Numbered from the stretch's first letter, positions 33,363 through 42,929 are shown. The stretch is 64,000 nt of DNA from Bacteroidota bacterium (GCA_020161395.1 JAIUOE010000003.1:248001-312000); one strand, 5' to 3'. Translations and numbers: made by a program. The notes: a model not told the origin generated them from the letters alone.

Positions 33363-35003
33363 ATGAAAATTGCTGTTTGCCAGATAAACCCGGTAATTGG
33401 AGATATTGACGGGAACAAAGGGAAAATTATTGATGGATACAGAAGGGCTGTTACTGACGGTGCTGATATAGCCGTGTTCCCCGAATTGTCGCTGACAGGT
33501 TATCCGCCTCTCGATTTCGTCGAAAAAAAAGCATTTCGCAAAAGAGTTGTAAATGCAGCAGCAGAGATTGCATCTGAGACCAACGGTAAAACCGCACTCG
33601 TCTTCGGATCAATTACCGAGTTTGAAGACAACATCGGCACGAACATTGAAAACAGTGCCCTCTTTTGCTTCGATGGTGAAATAAAGGTTGTTCAGAACAA
33701 ATCCCTGATACCGAATTACGATGTATTTGATGAGGTTCGCTATTTTGAAGCCGCAGATGAAGTGAAGGTTTTTGAATTCAAGGGTGAGACCATCGGTCTT
33801 TCAGTCTGTGAAGATATCTGGAATGACGAGGACTACTGGAAGAAGAGATTATACCCAGTTGATCCCGTTAAACAGCAAATTGAAAAAGGGGCTACACTTC
33901 TGATTAATATTTCCGCAAGTCCCTACTCCTTCGGGAAACGAAAAGCCCGTTATAAAATGTTGCAAACCATCGCTAAAAAAGACAGAGTAAAGCTCGTTTA
34001 CAACTGCTGTGCCGCCGCGCAGACTGAACTTATATTCGACGGCGCGAGCATGTGTTTCAATGAAAAAGGCGAACTCGTAAAACTCGGGAAAACTTTCGAA
34101 GAGGATTATTTTATCTATGATACCTCCCTCGAATATGATGAAATCAAATCGGTCGAGTCATCATTTGAAGAGGAAGTACACAACGCACTCATTTTTGGAC
34201 TTAAAGATTACTGCAGAAAGCTTAATTTCAAATCGATCTGCCTCGGTTTAAGCGGTGGTATCGATTCGGCAATCGTTGCATACTTCGCGGTAAAAGCTCT
34301 CGGAGCGGAAAATGTCTTTGTTTTAATGATGCCCTCGGAATTTTCGAGCAAAGGAAGTATTGACGATTCTTTGAAACTGATCGATAATCTTGGCATCTCA
34401 CACAATACGGTTCCAATTCAACCCGTTTTTGAACAAATAAAACTGATGTTGAACCCTGTTTTTGGTGACCGTCCCGAAGATGTAACCGAGGAAAATATGC
34501 AGTCCCGTATCCGCGGACTCTATATGATGGCAATAAGCAACAAATTTAACCATTTACTTGTTACTACTGGTAACAAATCGGAACTCGCCACAGGGTATGC
34601 GACGCTTTATGGCGACATGTGTGGCGGACTCGCTGTCATTGGTGATGTTTATAAAACCGATGTTTACAGATTGTGTGAGTATATAAATCGTGATGAGGAG
34701 ATAATCCCCCGCGAAATAATCGACAAGGTTCCCTCGGCTGAATTGAAACCGAACCAGACCGATCAGGACTCACTTCCCCCGTATCCCGTGCTTGACAGGA
34801 TACTTGGCATGTATCTCGAGGAGAACAAGGAAGTGGATGAGATTGCTCCTGTCACCGGCGACAGGGCACTTGTAGTAAAAATGCTGAACCTCGTCGACAG
34901 AAACGAATTTAAACGGAAACAGGGCGCACCTGTTCTCCGTGTCTCAAACAAGGCTTTTGGTTACGGAAGAAGATTTCCAATAGTTCAAAGATGGAGCAGA
35001 TAA
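33363..35003 (+). CDS. nadE: Glutamine-dependent NAD+ synthetase
   Basis: The 546-residue enzyme joins an N-terminal nitrilase-like glutaminase domain (about 1-260) to a C-terminal synthetase domain. The glutaminase triad is visible as E in FPELSLTGYPP, K in QNKSLIPNYDVF and C in GLSVCEDIW. The ATP-binding loop is GLSGGIDSA, and TGNKSELATGYATLYGDM is conserved in NadE. It makes NAD+ from deamido-NAD+ with glutamine-derived ammonia. Its stop codon overlaps the dsbD start as TAATG, so the two are probably co-transcribed. Confidence 0.95.
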   Translation: MKIAVCQINPVIGDIDGNKGKIIDGYRRAVTDGADIAVFPELSLTGYPPLDFVEKKAFRKRVVNAAAEIASETNGKTALVFGSITEFEDNIGTNIENSALFCFDGEIKVVQNKSLIPNYDVFDEVRYFEAADEVKVFEFKGETIGLSVCEDIWNDEDYWKKRLYPVDPVKQQIEKGATLLINISASPYSFGKRKARYKMLQTIAKKDRVKLVYNCCAAAQTELIFDGASMCFNEKGELVKLGKTFEEDYFIYDTSLEYDEIKSVESSFEEEVHNALIFGLKDYCRKLNFKSICLGLSGGIDSAIVAYFAVKALGAENVFVLMMPSEFSSKGSIDDSLKLIDNLGISHNTVPIQPVFEQIKLMLNPVFGDRPEDVTEENMQSRIRGLYMMAISNKFNHLLVTTGNKSELATGYATLYGDMCGGLAVIGDVYKTDVYRLCEYINRDEEIIPREIIDKVPSAELKPNQTDQDSLPPYPVLDRILGMYLEENKEVDEIAPVTGDRALVVKMLNLVDRNEFKRKQGAPVLRVSNKAFGYGRRFPIVQRWSR

Positions 35004-36928
35004 TGAAAAAATTGACGGCAATTGTCCTCTTTTTATCAACCATATTGTCTTTCACAACTTCAGCTCAATTCGGAGGTGGTGACAAACTCTCGCTGGGCAC
35101 TCCCCTTCTCTCACGCGATATTGTGAGACCGGGCGACGAGATAAAGATTGCTGTACCTGCTTCGGTCGATGCCGGCTATCATGTTAATTCAAACAAGCCC
35201 AAAGAACCGAATCTGATCGCTACAGTTCTTTCGATTACTTCCGCCGAAGGAATCAAAACCACTGCCACGGTGTACCCGAAAGCCAAAGACTACACCTTTG
35301 AGTTCTCCGATAAACCTGTTTCTGTTTACGAAGGCAATTTTTACATCTTTGCAAAAGTCAGAATTCCGGAAAAACTTAAACCGGGCAACTACAAGCTGTC
35401 ATTAAATGTGGAATATCAGGCTTGTAATGACCATTCCTGTCTCGCCCCAAACTCAGCGGCTGCCACGGTTACAATTCGCGTCGGGAAAAAGGAATCTGTT
35501 GTTACCGAGACCAACGCTGCAGCTTTTGCCGCTTCAGGCCTGGCATACCTGGATAAGTCAGCCGATGAGGAAGCCGCAAAAAAGGATTCCATTAAAAAAG
35601 CTGAGGCTGAAAGAGATTCCCTCGCAAAAATCGACAGCCTGAAAGCTCTCGAAGGGAAAGATTCTGTCGCTCTCGATTCCTATGGCTCTAAGGATTCCGC
35701 CACCGTAAATGAATCAAAAGATGATGATGTCTCCTCTACTCTCGAGAAAAGCGGACTCTTCTTCTCCCTCCTTTTTGTGTTTCTCGGTGGGCTTGCCCTT
35801 AACCTGACTCCCTGTGTTTATCCCCTGATACCGATCACCATCGGATATTTTGGCGGACAGGCTGAAGGGAAAACCTCCCGTCTCGCTCTGATGGGTTTCC
35901 TTTATGTGATGGGAATTGCGATTACATATTCAATCATCGGTGTGATAACAGCTCTAACGGGCGGTATTCTCGGCTCGCTCCTGCAGGAGTGGTATGTCCT
36001 CGTCATAATATCTTTGATTTTTGTCGGACTTGCCCTCTCACAGTTCGGATTTTATGAATTTAAGCTCCCCGACTCCCTGATGAACATGGCAGGCGGTGCG
36101 AAATCGGGACTTTTCGGTGCATTCTTCATGGGTCTTACCCTCGGAATTGTAGCCGCACCATGTATTGGACCATTTGTTCTCGGACTCGTAACCTATGTCG
36201 CAAAAATCGGAAATGTCCTCACCGGTTTCCTCCTTTTCTTCTTCCTTGCGGTGGGTCTCGGTACCCCCTATTTCATCCTTGCACTCTTCTCTGGAAAAAT
36301 TAAAAGCCTTCCGAGAGCAGGAATGTGGATGGAAGGCATCAAACACATATTCGGCGTGATAATGATCGGTATGGCGATCTGGTTTATACTTCCTCTCCTT
36401 CCAAAAGAGTGGTCGGGTTACCTGTTGCCCGTTTATATCATCATCTCGGTTCCATACCTTGCAATCTTCGATCCGCTCGATGAAAAAATGAAGGCATTCA
36501 GAATTTTCAAATATGCACTTTCAGTCGTTTTCATCGGACTCGCTGTCTGGTGGTTCCCTGCAAATGCGTCGGGAAGTGAAGGTGCAAAACTGAAATTTGA
36601 GACCTATACCGACAGTTCATTCACCGCAGCCAAAGGTCAAAAGAAAATCATCATCGATTTCTATGCCGACTGGTGCATCCCCTGCAAAGAGCTCGATGCT
36701 ATCACTTTCGTCGATCCCAAAGTGGTCGAAGCCGGTAAAAGTTTTGTCTCCTTCAAAGCCGACCTTACCAAATCGGGTGACGAAAAAGTCAAAAAACTCG
36801 TAAAAGATTTTAACATCAAAGGCGTTCCAACCATCCTGATCTTCAACGAAAAAGGTGAAGAGGTCTATCGCCTCACCGGCTTCGTAAACGGTGAAGAATT
36901 CCTCAAACTGATGAAAAAAGCTGATTAG
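35003..36928 (+). CDS. dsbD: Thiol:disulphide interchange protein DsbD
   Basis: The 641-residue protein has three parts. First is a signal peptide and periplasmic alpha-like domain (about 25-160). Next is a membrane domain of eight helices with redox cysteines C271 in LTPCVYP and C387 in AAPCIGP. Last is a C-terminal thioredoxin domain with C558 and C561 in WCIPCK. It carries electrons from cytoplasmic thioredoxin to periplasmic thiols, and may supply reductant for cytochrome c maturation, which would suit the multihaem cytochromes nearby. I chose the ATG at 35003, in TAATG overlap with nadE, over 34991 because it gives a clean signal peptide. A linker rich in K, D, S and A (about 180-235) precedes the membrane part. 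Confidence 0.93.
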   Translation: MKKLTAIVLFLSTILSFTTSAQFGGGDKLSLGTPLLSRDIVRPGDEIKIAVPASVDAGYHVNSNKPKEPNLIATVLSITSAEGIKTTATVYPKAKDYTFEFSDKPVSVYEGNFYIFAKVRIPEKLKPGNYKLSLNVEYQACNDHSCLAPNSAAATVTIRVGKKESVVTETNAAAFAASGLAYLDKSADEEAAKKDSIKKAEAERDSLAKIDSLKALEGKDSVALDSYGSKDSATVNESKDDDVSSTLEKSGLFFSLLFVFLGGLALNLTPCVYPLIPITIGYFGGQAEGKTSRLALMGFLYVMGIAITYSIIGVITALTGGILGSLLQEWYVLVIISLIFVGLALSQFGFYEFKLPDSLMNMAGGAKSGLFGAFFMGLTLGIVAAPCIGPFVLGLVTYVAKIGNVLTGFLLFFFLAVGLGTPYFILALFSGKIKSLPRAGMWMEGIKHIFGVIMIGMAIWFILPLLPKEWSGYLLPVYIIISVPYLAIFDPLDEKMKAFRIFKYALSVVFIGLAVWWFPANASGSEGAKLKFETYTDSSFTAAKGQKKIIIDFYADWCIPCKELDAITFVDPKVVEAGKSFVSFKADLTKSGDEKVKKLVKDFNIKGVPTILIFNEKGEEVYRLTGFVNGEEFLKLMKKAD

Positions 36929-36963
36929 TTTTTAGTTTTGATTTATTAGTTATTATTTTCTAT

Positions 36964-36990
36964 GGCTGTTCGGAGACGGGCAGCCTTTTT
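36964..36990 (+). terminator. Terminator of nadE-dsbD
   Basis: GGCTGTTCG pairs over nine positions (two G-U) with CGGGCAGCC around loop GAGA, followed by six T. Just before it is an AT-rich tract of TTAGTTTT-like words similar to that at 3270-3299. Confidence 0.85.
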
Positions 36991-37041
36991 TATTTTTAGC
37001 TGGACAGGTACCTGAATTATGCCCCGCTCATCGAAAAATCT

Positions 37042-37049
37042 TATATTTG
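37042..37049 (+). promoter_or_regulatory. -7 element of the GH9 gene promoter
   Basis: TATATTTG lies 34 bases before the start codon. TATG, one mismatch from TTTG, sits 20 bases further upstream. Confidence 0.4.
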
Positions 37050-37083
37050 AGGGGTATTTTTGATTCTTTAATTCTGGTTTGAA

Positions 37084-39717
37084 ATGCGCCTGAAATATTT
37101 ATCGCTTCTCGTCTCCCTGATTCTCTCCATTCCCCTCTTCCCGCAATCCGCAATCCGGATAAACCAGCTTGGGTACCAGCCTCATGCGATCAAGGTTGCT
37201 GTACTGATGTCTGAAAATGCACTTATACCGAATGAATTCACAATAGAGGATATCTTCACAGGGAAAACCGTTTTCACATCAAAAGCGATAAAACCGACTG
37301 GCTCCCTCGGAAATTTTAAGGAAACTGCCCGTCTCGATTTTTCAAAACTGACTAAAGAAGGTACATACCGAATCATCACGGGCGATGCAATATCCCCGAA
37401 TTTCAGAATTTCTGACACGATCTACAATTCCACTGCCGATTACCTGCTCTATTACATGCGGCAGCAAAGATGCGGCTACAATCCATATCTAAAAGATTCC
37501 TGCCACACACATGATGGCTTCCCCGTCTATTCCGAAGATGCACCCAACCCTGATTCGCCTCAAACTTCAAACCTCAAACCTCATACTTCAAATATAATAC
37601 CTGATACCTCATACCTGATACCTGTTTTGGGTGGCTGGCACGATGCTTCCGACTACCTTCAGTATGTAACCACTTCCGCTACTGCTGCATATCAACTCAT
37701 GCTGGCTTACAAAAGAAATCCGCAGGCGTTTGGCGACCGGTTTGATAAAAACGGAGACCCGGGAGCGAATGGAATTCCGGATGTTCTCGATGAAGCGAAG
37801 TGGGGCCTCGACTGGTTGAACAGGATGTACCCAGGTGGTGAGGAGATGTATCAGCAGATAGCGGACGACCGCGATCATCAGATGTTCCGGCTCCCGACCG
37901 AGGATTCTGTGAATTACGGTAAGGGACTCGAGAGACCAGTCTATCGTGTGACAGGCAAACCTCAAGGTCTGATGAAATACAAAAACAGATCGACCGGCGT
38001 TGCTTCTATTGCAGGAAAATTTGCTTCAACAATGGCACTCGGGTCTGAACTGCTGCAAAAGTATGACCCTGAATTTGCAGCCACACTTCATAAAAAAGCC
38101 CTTGAAGCGTATGAGTTCGGGAAAAAATATCCGGGAGTCTCTCAAACAGCCCCTTGCAAAGCACCTTATTTTTATGAGGAAGATAACTGGACGGATGACA
38201 TGGAACTGGCAGCAGCACAGCTGTATTCGGTAACTGCATCTAAAAACTATCTCGATGATGCCATCAGGTTTGGTAAAATGGAAGAGGTAACCCCGTGGAT
38301 AGGTGCGGATACAGCATCACATTACCAGTGGTTTCCCTTTATCAATCTTGGGCACTGGCTTCTTGCAGGCAGTAAAACGGATTCTTCAGATCGATTTGCG
38401 GAGTTCTACCGTCTCGGACTCGAAAAACTGTATAACCGCGGGGTAATAGACCCGTTCTATATCGGTGTACCATATATCTGGTGCTCAAACAATCTCGTCT
38501 CGGCAGCGATGACTCAGGCAAAATTGTATCATGAGCTCACTAAAGACCAAAAATATCTCGAAATGGAGGCAGCACTTCGGGACTGGCTTTTCGGATGCAA
38601 CCCCTGGGGTACAAGCATGATTGTCGGACTTCCGAAGTGGGGCGACTACCCCGTCGATCCCCATTCCGCTTTCACTCATGTTTACAACTACCCCGTTGAT
38701 GGCGGGCTTGTCGATGGACCAATCTATTCAACCATTTTCGGTAAGCTTATCGGAATCCATCTTGCCGAACCTGATGAGTATGCAAGGTTTCAGCCCGGCA
38801 GAGCTGTCTATCATGATGACTGGGGCGATTATTCAACCAATGAACCTACAATGGATGGAACGGCGGGTCTTGCGATTTATCTGTCGTCGTTATATAAAGG
38901 TTTAGAAGGAACCACAGAGCACACAGAGAGCACAGAGGAGGATTTAAATGAAACCGCAGAGAACGCAAAGGAAAAATCCGTGGAATCCGATCAATCCGTC
39001 TCATCCGTGTTCTATTCCTGTTCCGTGTTCAATTCGACTTATTTTCTGGGTGCACTAACCCGATTGGACAGTACGAAGGAAAACATTGCTTTGGTTTTCA
39101 CAGGCCATGAATTTGCGGATGGATACAAAACAATAACGGAAACATTAAAGCAACACAACATCAAAGCGAACTTTTTCTTTACGGGGGATTTTTATAGAAA
39201 TCCTGAATTTGCAGAAATCATAAAAGACCTTAAAAACTCCGGTCACTATCTCGGTGCCCACTCGGATAAACATCTTCTCTACAATTCGTGGGAGAAACGG
39301 GATTCCACTCTCGTTACCCGGCTGCAATTCGATACAGATGTGATCGACAATTACAAAGAGATGGCAAAATTTGGCATATCAAAAGATGATGCTCCATTTT
39401 TTCTGCCTCCCTTTGAATGGTATAATCGGGAGATAGCTGCTTGGACAGAGGGTATGGGACTGAAACTTATCAATTTCACTCCAGGCACAAAATCGAATCA
39501 GGACTGGACGATTCCATCCGGTTCCTACTATTATTCCTCCGATTCACTTTACAATTCAATTAATAATTTCGAGAGTAAATCCCCTTCCGGACTTAATGGA
39601 TTTCTGCTTTTGACGCATTTTGGCACACATCCTGAAAGAACTGACAAGTTTTATTTCAAATTAGACGAATTAATATTGTACCTTAAACAAAAAGGTTATA
39701 ATTTTGTTGCATTGTAA
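37084..39717 (+). CDS. Exported GH9 glycoside hydrolase-polysaccharide deacetylase fusion
   Basis: The 877-residue protein has a signal peptide, a CelD-like Ig domain (about 22-110), a GH9 catalytic domain (about 115-605) and a C-terminal NodB-like deacetylase domain (about 660-877). GH9 catalytic residues look intact: D187 and D190 in GGWHDASDY and proton donor E587 in DYSTNEPTMDG. The deacetylase keeps H726 and H730 in AHSDKH, but its usual acidic TFDDG motif reads TGHEFADG. Joining the two suggests cleavage plus deacetylation of a beta-glycan such as chitin-like material or cellulose-related polymer. Two stretches inside it (residues about 159-180 and 608-650) are made of intergenic repeat sequence. 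Substrate is not determined. Confidence 0.85.
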   Translation: MRLKYLSLLVSLILSIPLFPQSAIRINQLGYQPHAIKVAVLMSENALIPNEFTIEDIFTGKTVFTSKAIKPTGSLGNFKETARLDFSKLTKEGTYRIITGDAISPNFRISDTIYNSTADYLLYYMRQQRCGYNPYLKDSCHTHDGFPVYSEDAPNPDSPQTSNLKPHTSNIIPDTSYLIPVLGGWHDASDYLQYVTTSATAAYQLMLAYKRNPQAFGDRFDKNGDPGANGIPDVLDEAKWGLDWLNRMYPGGEEMYQQIADDRDHQMFRLPTEDSVNYGKGLERPVYRVTGKPQGLMKYKNRSTGVASIAGKFASTMALGSELLQKYDPEFAATLHKKALEAYEFGKKYPGVSQTAPCKAPYFYEEDNWTDDMELAAAQLYSVTASKNYLDDAIRFGKMEEVTPWIGADTASHYQWFPFINLGHWLLAGSKTDSSDRFAEFYRLGLEKLYNRGVIDPFYIGVPYIWCSNNLVSAAMTQAKLYHELTKDQKYLEMEAALRDWLFGCNPWGTSMIVGLPKWGDYPVDPHSAFTHVYNYPVDGGLVDGPIYSTIFGKLIGIHLAEPDEYARFQPGRAVYHDDWGDYSTNEPTMDGTAGLAIYLSSLYKGLEGTTEHTESTEEDLNETAENAKEKSVESDQSVSSVFYSCSVFNSTYFLGALTRLDSTKENIALVFTGHEFADGYKTITETLKQHNIKANFFFTGDFYRNPEFAEIIKDLKNSGHYLGAHSDKHLLYNSWEKRDSTLVTRLQFDTDVIDNYKEMAKFGISKDDAPFFLPPFEWYNREIAAWTEGMGLKLINFTPGTKSNQDWTIPSGSYYYSSDSLYNSINNFESKSPSGLNGFLLLTHFGTHPERTDKFYFKLDELILYLKQKGYNFVAL
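37560..37622. repeat. Nine heptamers embedded in the GH9 coding sequence
   Basis: Nine consecutive 7-bp units (TCAAACT, TCAAACC, TCATACT, TGATACC and relatives) occupy exactly 63 bases, or 21 codons, so the frame is kept. They encode residues of the form TSNLKPHTSNIIPDTSYLIP just before the catalytic GGWHDASDY. The units belong to the intergenic family at 28518-28637. Confidence 0.9.
38906..39033. repeat. Intergenic repeat forming the GH9-deacetylase linker
   Basis: The first half (ACCACAGAGCACACAGAGAG, GAACGCAAAGG) is the reverse complement of the CTCTGTG words at 11.01-11.06 kb. The second half (AATCCGTGGAATCCGATC, ATCCGTGTTC) matches the AATCCGTG family at 10.77-10.95 kb. It encodes a low-complexity linker rich in E, T and S between the two enzyme domains. 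Confidence 0.85.
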
Positions 39718-39755
39718 ATCATCACTTCTTTATACCTCTTTTATCGCGGAGTTTT

Positions 39756-41090
39756 ATGGAAATCCTGAACACTATTGAATCCTCTGTTAAGGCAGCAGCC
39801 GGATTCGTCTGGGGATGGCCCCTTATCATTTTGCTGTTTGGCACTCACTTGTATCTGACCGTAAGAACGGGATTTATCCAAAAATACATCTTTAAGGCGA
39901 TCAAAATCTCCTTTCAGAAAGATGAAGGAGCTGCTGGTGATGTCAGTCAGTTCGGTGCCCTTGCTACAGCTCTTGCAGCCACCATCGGAACGGGTAATAT
40001 CGTCGGCGTTTCCACTGCCATTGTTGCAGGCGGTCCCGGAGCTGTCCTTTGGATGTGGTTGACGGGTATTTTTGGAATTGCAACGAAATATTCAGAAGCG
40101 CTTCTTTCTGTAAAATACCGTGTGCACACCGAATCGGGATATGCCGGTGGACCGATGTATGTTCTCGAGAGAGGTTTGAAGATGAAGTGGCTCGGAGTAA
40201 TCTTCGCAGCCCTGACAGCAATTGCAGCATTTGGTATCGGAAACATGGTTCAGGCAAACTCAATAGCCCATCTAAGCAGTGACACACTTGGAATCAATCC
40301 ACACATCGCAGGTGTTGTGATGGCGTTGTTTACTGCACTCGTGATCCTCGGAGGAATCAAATCGATTGCGAAAGTTTGCGAAGCACTTGTTCCTTTCATG
40401 GCGATTATCTACATCATCGGATGTGTCACCTTACTCATCGTCAATTTTTCCACACTTGGTGATACCTTCATCAATATTTTTGAATCAGCATTTACAGGAA
40501 ATGCCGCCATTGGTGGTTTTGCAGGCGCAGCCATGAAAGAGGTGGTAAAAGCCGGTATTTCAAGAGGACTTTTCAGCAACGAATCCGGACTTGGAAGTGC
40601 GCCAATTGTAGCTGCCGCAGCCCAGACAAGGAACCCGGTTCGACAGGCTTTGGTCTCCTCCACAGGTACATTCTGGGATACTGTTGTAGTTTGTGCTCTT
40701 ACAGGACTGGTTGTCGTAAACAGCGGGTTCTGGACAGAAAAGGGACTCAACGGCTCGGCACTCACAAGCGAAGCCTTTGGTCATGTCGGGATTATCGGTC
40801 CGATTTTTCTAACATTTTCACTTTTGACCTTTGTTTTTTCAACCATTCTCGGCTGGTCATATTACGGTGAAAAGGCCGCCGAATACCTCTTCGGTGAAAA
40901 AATACTCCTCCCCTATCGAATCCTGTGGGTAATCTTCGTTTATGTCGGTTCCGTTCAGACCCTCGATCTCGTCTGGGATTTCGCCGATCTTGCCAACGGA
41001 CTGATGGCAATTCCGAACATCATTTCCCTTATCATGCTGACGAAGATTCTGAAATCGGAGACGGAGAAATATATAAATGAGGTGGAGTAG
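39756..41090 (+). CDS. Sodium:alanine symporter (AGCS family)
   Basis: The 444-residue protein has about ten to eleven membrane helices and the AGCS family signatures: FGALATALAATIGTGNIVGV near residues 65-85 and the later GLFSNESGLGSAPIVAAAA. These carriers bring in alanine or glycine with sodium. It is preceded by a short gap after the GH9 gene and a GGAG ribosome binding site. It ends 100 bases before a convergent AAA/PD-(D/E)XK gene; the gap shows no clear terminator. Confidence 0.92.
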   Translation: MEILNTIESSVKAAAGFVWGWPLIILLFGTHLYLTVRTGFIQKYIFKAIKISFQKDEGAAGDVSQFGALATALAATIGTGNIVGVSTAIVAGGPGAVLWMWLTGIFGIATKYSEALLSVKYRVHTESGYAGGPMYVLERGLKMKWLGVIFAALTAIAAFGIGNMVQANSIAHLSSDTLGINPHIAGVVMALFTALVILGGIKSIAKVCEALVPFMAIIYIIGCVTLLIVNFSTLGDTFINIFESAFTGNAAIGGFAGAAMKEVVKAGISRGLFSNESGLGSAPIVAAAAQTRNPVRQALVSSTGTFWDTVVVCALTGLVVVNSGFWTEKGLNGSALTSEAFGHVGIIGPIFLTFSLLTFVFSTILGWSYYGEKAAEYLFGEKILLPYRILWVIFVYVGSVQTLDLVWDFADLANGLMAIPNIISLIMLTKILKSETEKYINEVE

Positions 41091-41190
41091 GATTTCCTGG
41101 ACAGCGGGGTTTTCAAACGGAAATTGGGTCTGAATTCTTTTTCAGTTAAAAGTGTTCAGAAATGCATTTTGAGAATGGTGAGAAAATCGG

Positions 41191-42903
41191 TTATTTTATT
41201 TCGATAGCCTCACCCTTGTCATTTAGAAACAAGATAAGCCACGCTTTCATGTTTTCTTTCTTTTTGAGATTTTCAAGTCTAAGATAATTTTGCAGTTGCT
41301 CAATCCCGTTTCTTTTGATCTCCTCATATTTATCAGACTCATTCAGTTTTAAATATTTAAGTTCAAGAATGAACGAGTATTTTCCTTTGTAATCAGGTTG
41401 AAGTTCAAGTAGCAAATCGACATATTTCCTGTTGATCTCAAATTCACTATTAATCCTGTAAATTTGTGAAAATGAGAGAATGGTTACAAGTATGGATTTG
41501 AGGTTCAATTCACGAAAACCGCTAAGGTCACGGTTCGAAAGAGTATTTATGATTGCCGAAGTGTAGTCAATTAGTTTAGAAACTCTGCCTTCAAAACGCA
41601 TTTCATCTAGAACAGGCATAAGTTCTACAAATCCCAACCCCGCCACATTTTCTTCCACCATTAGTTTCCTGATGAATTCCCAGTACATAATTTTGGAAAC
41701 ATAATTTGGAATGACGAATGTTACTAATTTCCCTTCTCCCGATTCCATAGTCAATAAACCGTTGTAAAACAGTAAAGAGATGAGATCCTTGCGCTCCAAA
41801 CCGGTTTCAAAATCGTATTGTTGCGTGAGTTCGTCGCAAATTGTTTCGTTTTCGATAATTTCAGTGATTACATTATAGGATTCTTGCGGCTTTAGAATCC
41901 CAAGTTGTTTCTTGATTTTAGAATAATCAGAGGAAACGGAAGGATCGTACATATCAGGCGGATATTTACCATGATTGAATAAATAATTCAGGAAATTTAA
42001 CAACATCTGTGGATTATAAAGTCTTTCCCTGGCATCAATGGAGAATTTACTTCCGTTGTACCATTTGCGGATATCATCAGAGATTTTTTCCGGCTCAAAT
42101 TGTAGTTCTTTACTCGAAACAGCTTCGATCAATCGTCTAACCTCATCTTCGGTAAAGCCAGCCATTTTATGATATAAGGGGTCGGTCGTGATGTTTTTGG
42201 CAATATTGAATCCACTTGTCATGCTGTCTAATGTAACAGGAGTAACGCCTGTTGCAAAAAACCGGCCGATCAGACCTTCTCCTATAAATTGTTTGATTAC
42301 TTCGTAAAATTTCCGGACCCAACCGTTTTGACTTACAATCTCTCTGAAATGATCGATATTAAAAGATAACAGTTCGTTCGTAAAATGGTCGTATTCATCT
42401 ATTAGAATAAATATCTTACCAGAAAATCCTTTATAAATCAAGGAAGGGAAAAAGTTCGATAAAATATCAGCTGGAGTTCTTTGATTAAAAAAGGAGTCCA
42501 GTTCCGATTCTGAAAAAAATCCATAATTGGCAGCAAAGATCTTAATGCTCCCGATCACTTTATTATTGAATGCAGGTAAGAGATTATCAACATTTTCAGT
42601 GTCAATTCCGGAAAAATCAAATCTGAAAATATGGTAAGTGTTTTTTAATGCAGTGGATTGATTTGGCTGACCAACATAATATTCACCAAACAACTCATTA
42701 AAATCCTCCCGGTATTGAATTCCATAATAATGCTCCAAAACAGAAAGTAACAAGGATTTACCAAATCTTCTCGGTCTTAAAAAAAAGACATTCGGATTCG
42801 AGTAATTCTCAAGCAACGGTATAAATCTTGTTTTGTCAACATAGTATCCGTTATTTTTTATCAGAGTTTCGTAGTCTGAGGTTAAATATATTCGCTTCTT
42901 CAT
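41191..42903 (-). CDS. AAA-ATPase-like/PD-(D/E)XK nuclease-like protein
   Basis: The 570-residue protein fits the family with an N-terminal AAA-ATPase-like domain (about 1-210) and a C-terminal PD-(D/E)XK nuclease-like domain (about 470-560). The ATPase part starts YVDKTRFIPLLEN and has FFLRPRRFGKSLLLS as Walker A and IFILIDEYDHFTN as Walker B. The nuclease part shows VDLLLELQP followed by FILELKYLK, the acidic and E-x-K elements. Such proteins are common and often multicopy in Bacteroidota; their biological role is unknown and defence or mobile-element links have been suggested. It stands alone between unrelated genes. Lower use of the usual neighbours' operon layout makes transfer plausible but unproven. 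Confidence 0.85.
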   Translation of the reverse strand: MKKRIYLTSDYETLIKNNGYYVDKTRFIPLLENYSNPNVFFLRPRRFGKSLLLSVLEHYYGIQYREDFNELFGEYYVGQPNQSTALKNTYHIFRFDFSGIDTENVDNLLPAFNNKVIGSIKIFAANYGFFSESELDSFFNQRTPADILSNFFPSLIYKGFSGKIFILIDEYDHFTNELLSFNIDHFREIVSQNGWVRKFYEVIKQFIGEGLIGRFFATGVTPVTLDSMTSGFNIAKNITTDPLYHKMAGFTEDEVRRLIEAVSSKELQFEPEKISDDIRKWYNGSKFSIDARERLYNPQMLLNFLNYLFNHGKYPPDMYDPSVSSDYSKIKKQLGILKPQESYNVITEIIENETICDELTQQYDFETGLERKDLISLLFYNGLLTMESGEGKLVTFVIPNYVSKIMYWEFIRKLMVEENVAGLGFVELMPVLDEMRFEGRVSKLIDYTSAIINTLSNRDLSGFRELNLKSILVTILSFSQIYRINSEFEINRKYVDLLLELQPDYKGKYSFILELKYLKLNESDKYEEIKRNGIEQLQNYLRLENLKKKENMKAWLILFLNDKGEAIEIK

Positions 42904-42929
42904 CTTTTAATTTTGTTTATTCGGATTTG

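Noticed and set aside
41191-42903. Core gene of a defence island
   Set aside because: The neighbours are an alanine symporter and a sialate O-acetylesterase; no restriction, toxin-antitoxin or phage genes accompany it.
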